A stretch of 34,758 nucleotides of DNA from Armatimonadota bacterium (GCA_012512265.1 JAAZEM010000125.1:1-34758), one strand, 5' to 3'; counted from the first letter of the stretch, positions 1 to 8,320 are shown. Notes: generated by a model from the letters alone, not told the origin. A program made the numbers and translations.

Positions 1-471
1 ACCGTGGAGGAGGAGATCCCCGCGGAGGCGATCCGGCGCGGCCTGGCCGAGGTGCGCATCGCCGGGCGCCTGGAGGTGCTCCGGCGCGACCCGCTCTTCC
101 TCATCGATGGCGCCCACAACGCGGCCTCGTCCACTGCGCTCGCAGCGGCCCTCCGCGAGCTCTATCCCGAGCGACGGCGCATTCTCATCCTGGGCGTCTC
201 CGCCGACCACTCCGCCGCCGACGTCGTGGGAACGCTCGCCCCGGACTCCGCCGTGGTGATCGCCACGCAGGCCGATAACCCGCGCGCTCTTCCGGCGGAG
301 GCCGTGGCCGCCGAGGCCCGCCGGCATGTGGCCGATGTGCGAATTGCGGTGCCCGTTGCCGATGCCGTCCGCCTAGCGTTGGAGCTGGCCGGTCCGGAAG
401 ACCTGATCTGCGCCACCGGCTCCTTCTTTGTCATCGGCGAGATCGACCGACAGATGGTAGCCCGCGCCTGA
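1..471 (+). CDS. folC: FolC bifunctional folylpolyglutamate/dihydrofolate synthase, C-terminal fragment
   Basis: This is the 3' end of a gene whose start lies before the window; the frame is open from base 1 to a TGA at 469-471. FolC adds glutamate to folates (and makes dihydrofolate from dihydropteroate) in the cytoplasm. The visible part is the C-terminal Mur-ligase-type domain. It has the hallmark LFLIDGAHNAAS segment, in which the Asp-Gly-Ala-His-Asn run is diagnostic of the Mur/FolC C-terminal domain, and it ends with the typical CATGSFFVIGEI strand near the carboxyl end. About 156 residues are present of the usual 420 or so, so the ATP-binding domain is missing from view. It converges with the histidine kinase gene, with only 8 nt between the two stops. 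The family assignment is secure; which of the two activities dominates cannot be told. Confidence 0.93.
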   Translation, partial: TVEEEIPAEAIRRGLAEVRIAGRLEVLRRDPLFLIDGAHNAASSTALAAALRELYPERRRILILGVSADHSAADVVGTLAPDSAVVIATQADNPRALPAEAVAAEARRHVADVRIAVPVADAVRLALELAGPEDLICATGSFFVIGEIDRQMVARA

Positions 472-479
472 GTCCGCAC

Positions 480-3374
480 TTACTCTGCGTCCCCCTTCGC
501 GGTCACCCATTCGCGGATGCGAGCATCGATCGCGTGGATGTCGACCGGCTTCACGAAGTGGCAGACAAACCCGGACTCCTGTCCGCGGCGCACATCCTTC
601 TCGCTTCCGAGACCGGTCACAGCGAAGGCCGGCACCTCGGTCATGTGTGGTAGCTCTCGTGCCCGCCGGAGGAATTCGAATCCATCCATGCCGGGGAGTC
701 CGATGTCGCATAGAATGATATCGGGGCGACGCCGGGAAGGCGAGCACGCGCCGGGATGACAAGCCTGCCCCGCGAGACAGCAGTGCGCCTGCTCGCGCAA
801 CAGCTTCAGGGCGTCCTCACCGCTGGCGGCCGTCTGCACGTCGTAGCCGGCGAGGGAGAGGGTATCGGCTACGAGGGCGCGTGTGTCGGGATTATCCTCT
901 ATCAGCAAGACGCCGATGGTGCGCGGGAGGGCAGCGGGTGTTTCGCTTTCAGGCGTGCGTACGCCGGGCGAGGGCACCAGCGGCAGATCCACGATGAACC
1001 GGCTCCCCTTGCCGGGGCCCTCGCTCTCGGCGTAAACGTGACCACCGTGACGCTCGACGATCTCCTTCACCAGGGCGAGACCGAGCCCGAGGCCCGGCTT
1101 GCGTTGCGCTCCCACTTCTCCCTGCCGGAACACCTCGAAGAGGCTGTCGATCTGATCGAGGTCGATGCCGATCCCGGTGTCCTCCACGATCACCTGAGCT
1201 CTGTTCCCGGCCTGGGCGACATGCACCCGGATTTCCCCCCCGGATGGGGTGAACTTGATCGCGTTGGAGAGGAGGTTCATCACCACCTGTTGCAAGCGGT
1301 CGAAATCGCCATGAACCCACAGATCGGGGATCACGGTGGATGTGAGGCTCAGGCCCGCCTCTGAGGCTTCGCTGGTGGAGGCCTGCACTGCCGCCGTGAC
1401 CATCCGGGCGATCTCGACTGGGGCGTGCTGAAACTGGAGTTTCTCTCGCTGAATGCGCGACAGATCCAGCAGATCATTCACCAAGCGCGCCTGGAGTTTA
1501 ACGTTGCGCCCAATGATCTCGAGGGTGCGGGCTGCGCGCGGGTCGCTCGTGCCCAAGTGCTGCAGGAGACCGACGCCGGCCTGGATGGCGTTGAGCGGGT
1601 TGCGCAGTTCGTGCGAGACAAGGGCGACGAACTGATCCTTGGCGCGGTCGGCCTCCTCCGCGGCGGCACGGGCTTTGCGCTCGCCGGCGTACAACTGCGC
1701 GTTGTCGATGGCCAGCGCCGCGCGCCGGCCCAGCTCCTGTGCGATTTGCAGGTCATCCTCGCAGCAGCGCCGGCCCGATGTCGTCATCATCAGGCTGAAC
1801 GCCCCGAGCACGCGGCCGCGCGCGACCAGCGGCACGGCAAGGAAAGAGCAGAGGGACAGCTGCCGCAGGATCTCGAGGCACCGCCCGGTCCGGGCGGCCG
1901 CCGCCAGCGCGGCCGCATCGATCTCCGGAACAAAAACAGGCTTTCCCGAGGCGATCACCTCAGAGATGCTCGCCGGGCAGGGCCCGCTAGAGCCATCGGT
2001 ACACAGCCTGTCGACGAGCGCCTGCTGGGCCGGGTCGCTGGCCCGTGCCGTGACCCGCCGGACGCGCGCGTCTTCTTCCACGAGGTCGATGACGCACACA
2101 TCGGCGAGTGCCGGCAGCGCCAGTTCGGCCACGCGCTGCAGCGTCTCGTCGTAGTCCAGCGAGGATGCCAGGATACTGCTAGCCTCCGAGAGGAAGCGGG
2201 TGCGCTCCTCGCTCCGTTTGCGCTCAGTGATGTCGCGAGCGACGTGTACCGAGCCGATCATGCGGCCCTGCTCGTCATGCAGCGGGGTGGTGCTCACCAG
2301 GAAATGGCCGCCGAGGTGCTCTTCGTGCACCTCGGCCACGTGCTGCTTCCCGTCCTTCAGCGTCAGCGCATGAGGGCAACCTTCCGGTGGTTGCTTGGCG
2401 CCATGCACACACCGATAGCAGGGCGTGCCGATAGTCGCGCCAGGGGTGACCCCCAGGCGTTCTGCCATCGCCCGGTTGGTTCGCACCACCTGGTAGTTCA
2501 CGTCGAGGATCGCGATCAGATCCGGGACGCTATCGAAAGTGCGCTCCCACTCCTCATTGGCGCGCCTCAGCGCTTGTTCAGCATGCTTGCGCTCGGTGAT
2601 ATCGTTGATAGTGACCACTGCAATGAGCGGCCGGCCATCTTCCCCATAGGCGAGGGTTCCTCCATAGCTGAAGAAGCGCTCCCAGTCGGTATCGAGGCGC
2701 CGGATGCGTAAGTCCCAACCCTGCAGGCGCTCGCCGCGCAGAACGCGGGCGAGCGGCCACTGCTCCGGGGGCAATACGGTGCCATCCAGGGTGGAGAGTT
2801 CATAGAAGCTTTCGAGCTCCTCCAGGCTGCGAGGGCCAATGGGGTCGTGGGCAATCTGATGCATCGCGAGGGCTGCACGGTTCCAGCCAACCAGGTGGCC
2901 TTCGAGATCGGCGATCACGATCCCCTCGTTGAGGCCATCCACAATGGCTTGCAGCCGGGCCTCACCTTCGCGCAAGGCTTCGTTGGCCAGCACCAACCCG
3001 TGTGCTGTCTCCCGCAGGCGTGCCTGAACGGCGCGCGCATGATCTACCCACAAGCTGATCAGGATGCCGGTGGAGAGGAAGAGGCCATAGCCCACCGCCT
3101 GGCTGTAATTGTGGACTCCCAGTGAACGCAGCGGTTCCAGAAGGAGGTAATCAACCGTGAGCGCGGACAAGACGGTTGCAGCAAGCCCGGGGATCAGACC
3201 CCCCACCCAGGCGACCAGCATCACCCCGGGGACGAAGAGGAGCCAGGGGATTTCGGTCTGTAGGACAGGCCAGCCGATCACCCGGATGGAGGCCGCAACA
3301 GCGACGGTCAGAATCACGACGCCACAATGCAACCAGACCGGCCACTGCTCCGGAAACTTCCTGGAGTTGTTCAT
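480..3374 (-). CDS. Membrane hybrid sensor histidine kinase (DUF4118-PAS-PAS-GAF-HisKA-HATPase-REC)
   Basis: A 964-residue hybrid sensor kinase. Four hydrophobic segments at about residues 15-110 form a DUF4118/KdpD-like membrane module. PAS domains follow at about 140-262 and 273-387; the second has the C-x2-C-x-HG...CPH pattern seen in many PAS_4 domains. A GAF domain lies at about 397-562, and a HisKA domain has the motif SHELRNPLNAI with phospho-acceptor His588. The HATPase has clear N and G boxes (NLLSNAIKF, DTGIGI, GLGLGLAL). The C-terminal receiver (about 822-942) has Asp890 in CDIGLPGMDG and Lys942, so phosphate can pass from His588 to Asp890. An unusual insertion with Cys865, 866, 872 and 877 sits between receiver helix 2 and strand 3. 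Start: ATG 3374 has GAGG 5 nt upstream; ATG 3392 and 3407 are in-frame alternatives. Open frame continues to 3863 but has no protein-like character. No dedicated response regulator is adjacent. Confidence 0.9.
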   Translation of the reverse strand: MNNSRKFPEQWPVWLHCGVVILTVAVAASIRVIGWPVLQTEIPWLLFVPGVMLVAWVGGLIPGLAATVLSALTVDYLLLEPLRSLGVHNYSQAVGYGLFLSTGILISLWVDHARAVQARLRETAHGLVLANEALREGEARLQAIVDGLNEGIVIADLEGHLVGWNRAALAMHQIAHDPIGPRSLEELESFYELSTLDGTVLPPEQWPLARVLRGERLQGWDLRIRRLDTDWERFFSYGGTLAYGEDGRPLIAVVTINDITERKHAEQALRRANEEWERTFDSVPDLIAILDVNYQVVRTNRAMAERLGVTPGATIGTPCYRCVHGAKQPPEGCPHALTLKDGKQHVAEVHEEHLGGHFLVSTTPLHDEQGRMIGSVHVARDITERKRSEERTRFLSEASSILASSLDYDETLQRVAELALPALADVCVIDLVEEDARVRRVTARASDPAQQALVDRLCTDGSSGPCPASISEVIASGKPVFVPEIDAAALAAAARTGRCLEILRQLSLCSFLAVPLVARGRVLGAFSLMMTTSGRRCCEDDLQIAQELGRRAALAIDNAQLYAGERKARAAAEEADRAKDQFVALVSHELRNPLNAIQAGVGLLQHLGTSDPRAARTLEIIGRNVKLQARLVNDLLDLSRIQREKLQFQHAPVEIARMVTAAVQASTSEASEAGLSLTSTVIPDLWVHGDFDRLQQVVMNLLSNAIKFTPSGGEIRVHVAQAGNRAQVIVEDTGIGIDLDQIDSLFEVFRQGEVGAQRKPGLGLGLALVKEIVERHGGHVYAESEGPGKGSRFIVDLPLVPSPGVRTPESETPAALPRTIGVLLIEDNPDTRALVADTLSLAGYDVQTAASGEDALKLLREQAHCCLAGQACHPGACSPSRRRPDIILCDIGLPGMDGFEFLRRARELPHMTEVPAFAVTGLGSEKDVRRGQESGFVCHFVKPVDIHAIDARIREWVTAKGDAE

Positions 3375-4062
3375 CGGCACCTCAGCAAGCATGGGCTCCT
3401 TTTCCATGGAAGGTGATCCGAGGGCGCTAAGTTGGCGGCGAGAGAAGAGCCCCCATGAATCAGTATTCCCGTTTCGATAGCATCCCATTCGGGAAAGTAC
3501 AAAGAATTTCGGCAAGTGCGAGGGTACTCGCAGCCACTGCCATCGCGCGGCACCGACCAGCGGCTTCCAGGCACCCGCGCTCAACCATGTATACGGCAGA
3601 TTCCCCATCCGGGTTCCGGAGGAAGAGCTTTGCTTTGGATGGCAGTCTTGGATGCCAGGTGCCCCGGCGCCCCCGCGGTTTCGTGAGGCACGTTCCTCCT
3701 GGCCCACCCGTTCTGGCGGCCTGCGAAGGCATGCGCGCTGCGCACAGCAGTTGCCCAGGGTCTGGAGAGAGAATCGAACGCCCTCCCGGAGGCAAGGAAA
3801 GAGCTCTTCCGCCTTCCGCACCCGGCCGATGCCGGAGAGGGCAATCGCTAGGCACGAGAACAAACCCGAATCGAACGGCTAGTAGGTTGAAAAGGAGCGC
3901 GGACAGAGAGCAAACTCGGGTGCCGTATCCATCGGGCAGTCGGTGGAAAAGGCGTGGCTGTGGAACGAGCCCGAGTGAGCAGGATCATCCATTCGGATAC
4001 TGATGGGACAGAAGGCTGGGGCGGATGGAACCTGTATTCCAGCGGATACTGTACATAAAAAA
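3375..4062. other. Intergenic region without a supported gene
   Basis: About 690 bases between the kinase start and the tRNA. The kinase frame stays open through part of it, but the translation is rich in Cys, Trp, Arg and Pro and has no family resemblance. No strong promoter for the kinase was found. It contains a 7-bp inverted repeat, ACTCGGG at 3914-3920 with CCCGAGT at 3970-3976, enclosing a smaller stem at about 3930-3947. Immediately after the tRNA CCA end (minus strand) there is a run of six T (4057-4062) that could help end tRNA transcription. Confidence 0.5.
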
Positions 4063-4139
4063 TGGTAGCCCGGACGGGGATCGAACCCGCAAGCTCCGCC
4101 TTGAGAGGGCGGTGTCCTAACCAATTAGACGACCGGGCC
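4063..4139 (-). tRNA. tRNA-Glu (anticodon CUC), CCA encoded
   Basis: The minus strand folds as a standard cloverleaf. The 7-bp acceptor stem is GGCCCGG with CCGGGCT (first pair G-U). The anticodon stem-loop is CCGCC-CTCTCAA-GGCGG, giving anticodon CUC for GAG codons. The T-arm is GCGGG-TTCGATC-CCCGT. Discriminator A and the CCA end (4063-4065) are encoded. The D-arm and the GGACACCGCC block are typical of bacterial tRNA-Glu. The gene has its own perfect promoter at 4192-4220 and is directly followed by T6. Confidence 0.97.
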
Positions 4140-4191
4140 ACCAGCTCTATCGCGGGAATTGAAGAAACTTCCCTCCCGCAACGTCACCCAG

Positions 4192-4220
4192 ATTATAGCA
4201 TGAGGCGGCTTGCCTGTCAA
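4192..4220 (-). promoter_or_regulatory. Perfect sigma-70-type promoter of tRNA-Glu
   Basis: On the minus strand TTGACA (4215-4220) and TATAAT (4192-4197) are separated by exactly 17 bp. Both hexamers are perfect consensus. The predicted transcription start is near 4185, about 45 nt before the mature tRNA 5' end, leaving a short 5' leader for RNase P to remove. Confidence 0.9.
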
Positions 4221-4282
4221 CCCCGAATTTGCGCTTCATTTTGGGGTTTGTTCACGACCGCCGGCGCAGGTTGTGAGGGACT

Positions 4283-4312
4283 TTGCCAAATGGTGTGGGA
4301 TCGTGCTATAAT
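4283..4312 (+). promoter_or_regulatory. Strong sigma-70-type promoter with extended -10 for the tandem-HTH gene
   Basis: TTGCCA (4283-4288, one mismatch to consensus), an 18-bp spacer, and TATAAT (4307-4312) preceded by TGC, an extended -10. The predicted start near 4319 leaves a leader of about 228 nt before ATG 4547. It is divergent from the tRNA-Glu promoter. Confidence 0.75.
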
Positions 4313-4318
4313 AGGCAA

Positions 4319-4546
4319 ACCGACCTGTTGTGCCCCGTCGCCGTGGTGTTGGCTGCCCTCTTATTGCCGGAGGGCGTGGCGCCCGGGGCCGGTGGATAGA
4401 GAGACGACTGGGTATGTCTGGCTTGCCTGCCCGCTGGCGGCAGGCAAAAGCGAGGCATGGAGTGCGCGATTCCCCGTGCGTGTAGTGTGGTGCCGGCGCC
4501 GCACCGCGGCGTATCGGGCGCCGCAGTCGCACCGATGGAGAAGCTG
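4319..4546 (+). promoter_or_regulatory. Long structured 5' leader of the tandem-HTH gene
   Basis: About 228 nt lie between the predicted transcription start and the ATG. It contains a perfect 9-bp hairpin, TTGCCTGCC (4423-4431) with GGCAGGCAA (4439-4447), loop CGCTGGC and no U-tract after it, followed by a GC-rich tract. An in-frame open stretch begins at 4457 but has no ribosome binding site. I do not recognise a known riboswitch class. It could be an attenuator, an autoregulatory site for the downstream DNA-binding-like protein, or plain leader. Confidence 0.35.
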
Positions 4547-5578
4547 ATGAGTCCAGGCGTAACTTTCCGCTGTACGTGCGAGCACTGTGGGGCAATCTTC
4601 TTCGGGCCGGACCGAAAGGCGACCGCCTGTATCAAATGCGCCAAGCGCCACAAGATTCGCACGGAGCTGCCTCGGCAGACGGCCGATCTCGATGATGACC
4701 CCTTTGCCGCGGCGTTGATCAGCGCGGATCCTCGCCCATCGCGTGGTTCCCACCGCCGCGCCGCGGCCGTGCCACGCGGCTCCAGTGATGCCGTCGTGGC
4801 CTCGCGCTCGGCGGCGCCTCCTGGCCGCACGGTTACCGCCCATGCCGATGCCAGCCCAATGCGGGGCCCAAGGGCAACCGAATTGACCGAGGAGCGGCGT
4901 GCCCAGATCTTGAGCGCCTATCAGGAGTATGAGGGGCGCGATGAGACTCCCCTACGCCGTATCCACGCGGAGATTGCTGAGAAGACGAATCTCGCTCGGG
5001 CGCTCGTCGCACGGGTGATTGCCGAGGTGCGCACCCCACCCGCCGCGCTCACCGAGGAGCAGCGCGAGTCGATTATTGCCCGTTACCGTGAGTATGTGCG
5101 GACTATGGCGCGTCCGGCCACCGGGCGCCGCGCCACGATTGCCCGGGAGATGGGGCTCAGCCGCCAGCAGGTGGTCACCGTGGTCCGAGAGTGGGGTGCC
5201 AGCCAGCCTACGGTCACCGATCTGAGCCGGGAAGAGCTCTTCCGGATTGAGTGCGCCTACTGCTCCGCGCTGGAGGCGGGAGAGCCGTATGATGGCCTGG
5301 CCCGCCGGATTGCCTCCAAACTCGGGTTCACCGAATGGCAGGTGGAGCGCTGGATCGACATGCTCCATGACGGCGACTTCAGCGATGTCGACGATCCCAC
5401 GGACGAGCAGAAGGAGATGGTGATCTCCGCCTATCAGGAGTATCTCCAGGGCGACGGGCCGCCACCGAAATCCCTCCACGTGGTGCTGGGTGAGCGGTTT
5501 GGGCTCGTGCCTCGCCAGATCCACAAGACGCTCGTGGAGTACCGCCTGGACCGCCGTCGGGATGCGTTCGGCTTCTAG
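4547..5578 (+). CDS. Zinc-ribbon protein with four tandem HTH-like repeats, function unknown
   Basis: A 343-residue cytoplasmic protein that I do not recognise as a named family. The N-terminus has a zinc-ribbon-like motif: Cys11-x2-Cys14 and Cys28-x2-Cys31 (an extra Cys9). A low-complexity Ala/Arg/Ser/Pro linker follows (about 55-112). The remainder is four repeats of about 50-55 residues at about 113-162, 168-216, 226-274 and 285-333. Each opens with a (L/P)(T/S)(D/E)E-type helix cap, has I/A-x2-Y/A-x-E-type helix residues, and ends in a segment resembling an HTH recognition helix, e.g. IAREMGLSRQQVVTVVREW. This suggests several DNA-reading units in one chain (inference). Start: ATG 4547 has GGAG at 4537-4540 with a 6-nt spacer; the in-frame ATG at 4535 lies upstream of that site. 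It stands alone behind its own strong promoter. A sigma-factor-like or nucleoid role is possible but unproven. Confidence 0.8.
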   Translation: MSPGVTFRCTCEHCGAIFFGPDRKATACIKCAKRHKIRTELPRQTADLDDDPFAAALISADPRPSRGSHRRAAAVPRGSSDAVVASRSAAPPGRTVTAHADASPMRGPRATELTEERRAQILSAYQEYEGRDETPLRRIHAEIAEKTNLARALVARVIAEVRTPPAALTEEQRESIIARYREYVRTMARPATGRRATIAREMGLSRQQVVTVVREWGASQPTVTDLSREELFRIECAYCSALEAGEPYDGLARRIASKLGFTEWQVERWIDMLHDGDFSDVDDPTDEQKEMVISAYQEYLQGDGPPPKSLHVVLGERFGLVPRQIHKTLVEYRLDRRRDAFGF

Positions 5579-5715
5579 GCCGCGGCCCACCCAATAGGAG
5601 AGCTATCAGAGGGTGCCTGATCCCGGGATCGGGACCATTTCTGGTGTGTGAACGTCCGGGGCAGAGGGAGTGTGCCGCGCCGGCGGTGTGCGCGACGCGG
5701 CGTCTCGATGGGATG

Positions 5716-6564
5716 CTACGGGGCGGCTGCCAAGCCAGCGCGGATCCGTTCCGCCGCCTCGCGCAGGCGATCAATCACCTCCAGGCCGCAGGTGCGCTCG
5801 CCGAGCGGGGCGCCGGTGCCTGGGGAGCCGTGGAAATCCGAGCCTGCTGTCGCGATGAGCCCCAGTTCTCGCGCAATGCGGTAGTAGTGGAGCACCTCAT
5901 CGGGGCGGTGGCTGGTATGATCCGCCTCGATTCCCACCAGGCCGAGGCGCATCCAGTCGCGGAGGCACTCATCGCGCCCGGCCGATGCCGGATGTGCCAG
6001 CACAGGTGCGCCCCCTCCCTCGCGGATCGCCACGATTGCCTCCTCCGGCGTGAAGCGTGGCCGCGGCACGTGGGCCGGCCGGCCCGGAGAGAGGTAACGA
6101 TCAAAGGCGTCGCTGATATCTGCTGCGAAGCCGGCCTCCACGATGGCGCGCGCGATGTGCGGCCGGCCCACGGCGCCCACGCCATCGGCAATCGCGAGGA
6201 CGCGCTCGAGCTCCACGGGCACGCCCACCCCGCGCAGCTTCGTCACGATCTGCTCCGCCCGGCGCAGCCGCCCCTCCCGCAGGCCCTTCAGCGCTTCGCG
6301 CAGCGTGCTCGAATCGATGTCAATGAAGTAGCCGAGCATGTGCACCTCGGAGCCCGGCACGTCGGTGTTCACCTCGACGCCTGGAACGACGGTTACGCCC
6401 AGGCGCTCGCCGGCCTCCAATGCCTCGGCAACGCCGTCGATGGCGTCATGGTCGGTGATCCCCACGGCGGCAAGACCAAGCTCGCGGGCATGTGCGACGA
6501 CTTCGGCGGGGGTCAGCGTGCCATCCGAAAAGGTTGTGTGCGTATGTAGATCTGCTCTCTGCAT
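5716..6564 (-). CDS. PHP-domain phosphoesterase (TrpH/YciV type)
   Basis: A 282-residue soluble metal-dependent phosphoesterase of the PHP superfamily, similar in length and motif order to YciV/RNase AM and 3',5'-nucleoside bisphosphate phosphatases. The metal-site motifs are in order: D5-L-H7-T-H9 followed by FSDG at the N-terminus, ITDHD at about 36-40, PGVEVN at about 61-66, an AHP segment, a region with EADHTSHRPDE, and GSDFHG near the C-terminus. Known members use three metals to hydrolyse 5'-phosphate groups of short RNA or pAp-like nucleotides; the exact substrate here cannot be read. Start ATG 6564 has AGGGA six nt upstream. It is divergent from the zinc-ribbon membrane protein gene, with about 130 bp between starts. 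Confidence 0.88.
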   Translation of the reverse strand: MQRADLHTHTTFSDGTLTPAEVVAHARELGLAAVGITDHDAIDGVAEALEAGERLGVTVVPGVEVNTDVPGSEVHMLGYFIDIDSSTLREALKGLREGRLRRAEQIVTKLRGVGVPVELERVLAIADGVGAVGRPHIARAIVEAGFAADISDAFDRYLSPGRPAHVPRPRFTPEEAIVAIREGGGAPVLAHPASAGRDECLRDWMRLGLVGIEADHTSHRPDEVLHYYRIARELGLIATAGSDFHGSPGTGAPLGERTCGLEVIDRLREAAERIRAGLAAAP

Positions 6565-6671
6565 CTGTGGTCCCTAACTTCGCTGCTCACTTTCCCTCGC
6601 GGTGCCGTGGCAAACCGCTCCGCGATGGCGGCAATTCACCGCGCCGGGGTACAGTATGGAGCCGGACGCGG

Positions 6672-6677
6672 TATAAT
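6672..6677 (+). promoter_or_regulatory. TATAAT -10 element for the 6697 gene
   Basis: A perfect TATAAT with only a weak -35-like sequence about 17 bp upstream. The expected start near 6684 gives a very short leader of about 13 nt before ATG 6697, which still includes GAGAG (6683-6687) as ribosome binding site. Confidence 0.45.
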
Positions 6678-6696
6678 AGAGCGAGAGATGGCTGCC

Positions 6697-7311
6697 ATGA
6701 ACTCGGACTCATGCCAGGGGTGCGCTCGCGCGCGCAATGAGGATGGGTTTGCGGTGCCCGGCTCCCCAGAGTGCTTGGGCTGTCGGCGTGCCTTCACGCA
6801 TCGCCCGGACTTGCCGGACCTGTGGAGTGGTCACCCGCCGGGTGGGGCCGATATCCGTTGCGATGCGCGCGGGATCACCTTCACCTCTCCGCTCCCGGAC
6901 GCGTTCCGCTACACGCTGCTCCTCCTGGCTTGCCTGGTGTGCGCGGCGTGGATGCTTCATTACGGCGGGCTGCTGCCCGGCATCGTCCTGGGAGGCCTCA
7001 TCGGCCTCGGGACACGCGCGCTGCGCTGGCGTGGCGTCCGACATACCTGGGGAGTATGGGACTGCCGCGTCTGGCATATCGCGGCGCTGGGGGCGCTCTC
7101 CATCCGGCGGGGCTATCCCGCCGGCGCCGTGCGCGCCTTCCATTGTGCCGGGGCGCGGGCCGATGGCCCCGTCTGCTTCCACCTCGGCCAGTGGACCGTC
7201 GCGGTCACTCATCTCCCTACTGCGGCGGATAATGAGTGGCTGATGCGCGAGCTGAATGCCCGCCTGGCACGCGAGAGACGGAGAATCGAACGCTCCGCTC
7301 GCGCCCGGTGA
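6697..7311 (+). CDS. Small zinc-ribbon membrane protein of unknown function
   Basis: A 204-residue protein not assignable to a family. The N-terminus has two Cys pairs, Cys6-x2-Cys9 and Cys26-x2-Cys29, spaced like a zinc ribbon. Two adjacent hydrophobic segments follow (about 70-88 and 91-108), then a cytoplasmic-looking region with many Trp, Cys and Arg residues, ending in an Arg-rich helix. This resembles the general plan of small zinc-ribbon/PH-like membrane proteins, but no ligand is evident. Start: ATG 6697 is chosen because GAGAG lies 9 nt upstream; ATG 6688 is in frame but directly abuts that site. It converges with the PfkB gene, with about 65 bp between the stops. Confidence 0.75.
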   Translation: MNSDSCQGCARARNEDGFAVPGSPECLGCRRAFTHRPDLPDLWSGHPPGGADIRCDARGITFTSPLPDAFRYTLLLLACLVCAAWMLHYGGLLPGIVLGGLIGLGTRALRWRGVRHTWGVWDCRVWHIAALGALSIRRGYPAGAVRAFHCAGARADGPVCFHLGQWTVAVTHLPTAADNEWLMRELNARLARERRRIERSARAR

Positions 7312-7349
7312 GGACGGAGCGGAGCGGGCGTGAGGCATCGGCACCAGTA

Positions 7350-7380
7350 GGTGTCCGCTCGCCGGGCAAGCGGCGTCACC
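7350..7380. terminator. Imperfect hairpin between convergent genes
   Basis: GGTG-t-CCGCT (7350-7359) can pair with AGCGG-cgt-CACC (7369-7380) around the stop of the PfkB gene. It sits between two convergent genes and might act in both directions. There is no U-tract, so the call is tentative. Confidence 0.25.
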
Positions 7381-8320
7381 CTTCGCGTACGGGTGTCTGC
7401 CGCATGAACTCTTCTGTCTCCGCCAGCGAGCGAATCCCGTTCGAAGCGCCCATCGCGGTGACGGACATGGCGCCGACCGCGTTCCCGAGCCGGGCCGTCT
7501 CCACAAGCGAGCGCCCGGTAACGATCCCCGTGATGAAGCCGGCAACCCACGAATCGCCGGCCCCAGTGGCGTCCACGGCTTCCACCTGGTAGGGAGGAAG
7601 GTGGTACTCCTCATGGGCCGAGCGGACGTAGCATCCCTTCTCGCCCAATTTGATGCCGACATACTTCACGCCGGCGGCGAGGAAGACGCGGGCTATCGCG
7701 GCCGGGTCGCGCTCGCCGGTGAGCATGCGTGCCTCCTCGTAGCTGGGAACGCAGTAGTCGGTATAGGGAAGGCAGGGGCCCACGGCCTCCATCCACCGGC
7801 CGCGTCCATCCCAGGCGGTGTCGAGGACGGTGGTGACACCCAGCTCTTGGGCTCGCTTCAGAACGCCGGCGAGCGGGGCGCCGTCCAGCTTCGGAATGAG
7901 GAGCGCCGCGCCGACGTGTAGCACCTTGGCGCGCTCGACGATATCGAAATCTACGTCTTCGGCACCCAGCTCTGCGTTGGCCCCCAGGTAGTGGATGAAA
8001 GAGCGCTCGCCACTCGGAGTGACGCAGACCATGGAAGCCGAGGTGTTCACGCCCTCTTGCCGGCGTATTCCAGCGGTATCCACTCCCTCGCGCTGCAACG
8101 CGGCGACGAGATAGTCACCGAAGGCGTCTTGGCCCACCTTGCCGATGATGCCCGCAGAGAGCCCGAGGCGCGATAGCGCCACGGCAGTGTTCATCGCGCA
8201 CCCGCCGGTGTGCAGCTCAAACTGGTCGACCAGAATCAGCTGCCCTTCTTCAGGCCATTGCTTGATGGGTTTGGCCACCACGTCGGCGACCAGGATGCCC
8301 AGCGATATGACGTCGCTCAC
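7376..8320 (-). CDS. PfkB-family carbohydrate kinase
   Basis: A 314-residue ribokinase-like sugar kinase that transfers the ATP gamma-phosphate to a sugar or nucleoside hydroxyl in the cytoplasm. Signature 1 is at about 39-53 (GGCAMNTAVALSRLG). Signature 2 is at about 250-262 (DATGAGDSWVAG), in which Asp256 is the expected catalytic base and GAGD forms the anion hole. Length is typical. The substrate cannot be fixed from motifs; ribose, fructose, 2-keto-3-deoxygluconate or tagatose-phosphate type substrates all use this fold. It starts 32 nt after the stop of the alcohol dehydrogenase on the same strand. The two probably form one transcription unit oxidising and phosphorylating a sugar or polyol (inference). 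Confidence 0.9.
   Translation of the reverse strand: MSDVISLGILVADVVAKPIKQWPEEGQLILVDQFELHTGGCAMNTAVALSRLGLSAGIIGKVGQDAFGDYLVAALQREGVDTAGIRRQEGVNTSASMVCVTPSGERSFIHYLGANAELGAEDVDFDIVERAKVLHVGAALLIPKLDGAPLAGVLKRAQELGVTTVLDTAWDGRGRWMEAVGPCLPYTDYCVPSYEEARMLTGERDPAAIARVFLAAGVKYVGIKLGEKGCYVRSAHEEYHLPPYQVEAVDATGAGDSWVAGFITGIVTGRSLVETARLGNAVGAMSVTAMGASNGIRSLAETEEFMRQTPVREG

Noticed and set aside
1425..2711. 428-codon plus-strand frame opposite the hybrid kinase
   Set aside because: It is an antisense shadow of the conserved PAS/GAF/HisKA region with low-complexity composition and no ribosome binding site.
3375..3863. N-terminal extension of the hybrid kinase frame
   Set aside because: The added 163 residues have an unnatural Cys/Trp/Arg/Pro mix and no family match, while a normal membrane-domain start with a ribosome binding site exists at 3374.
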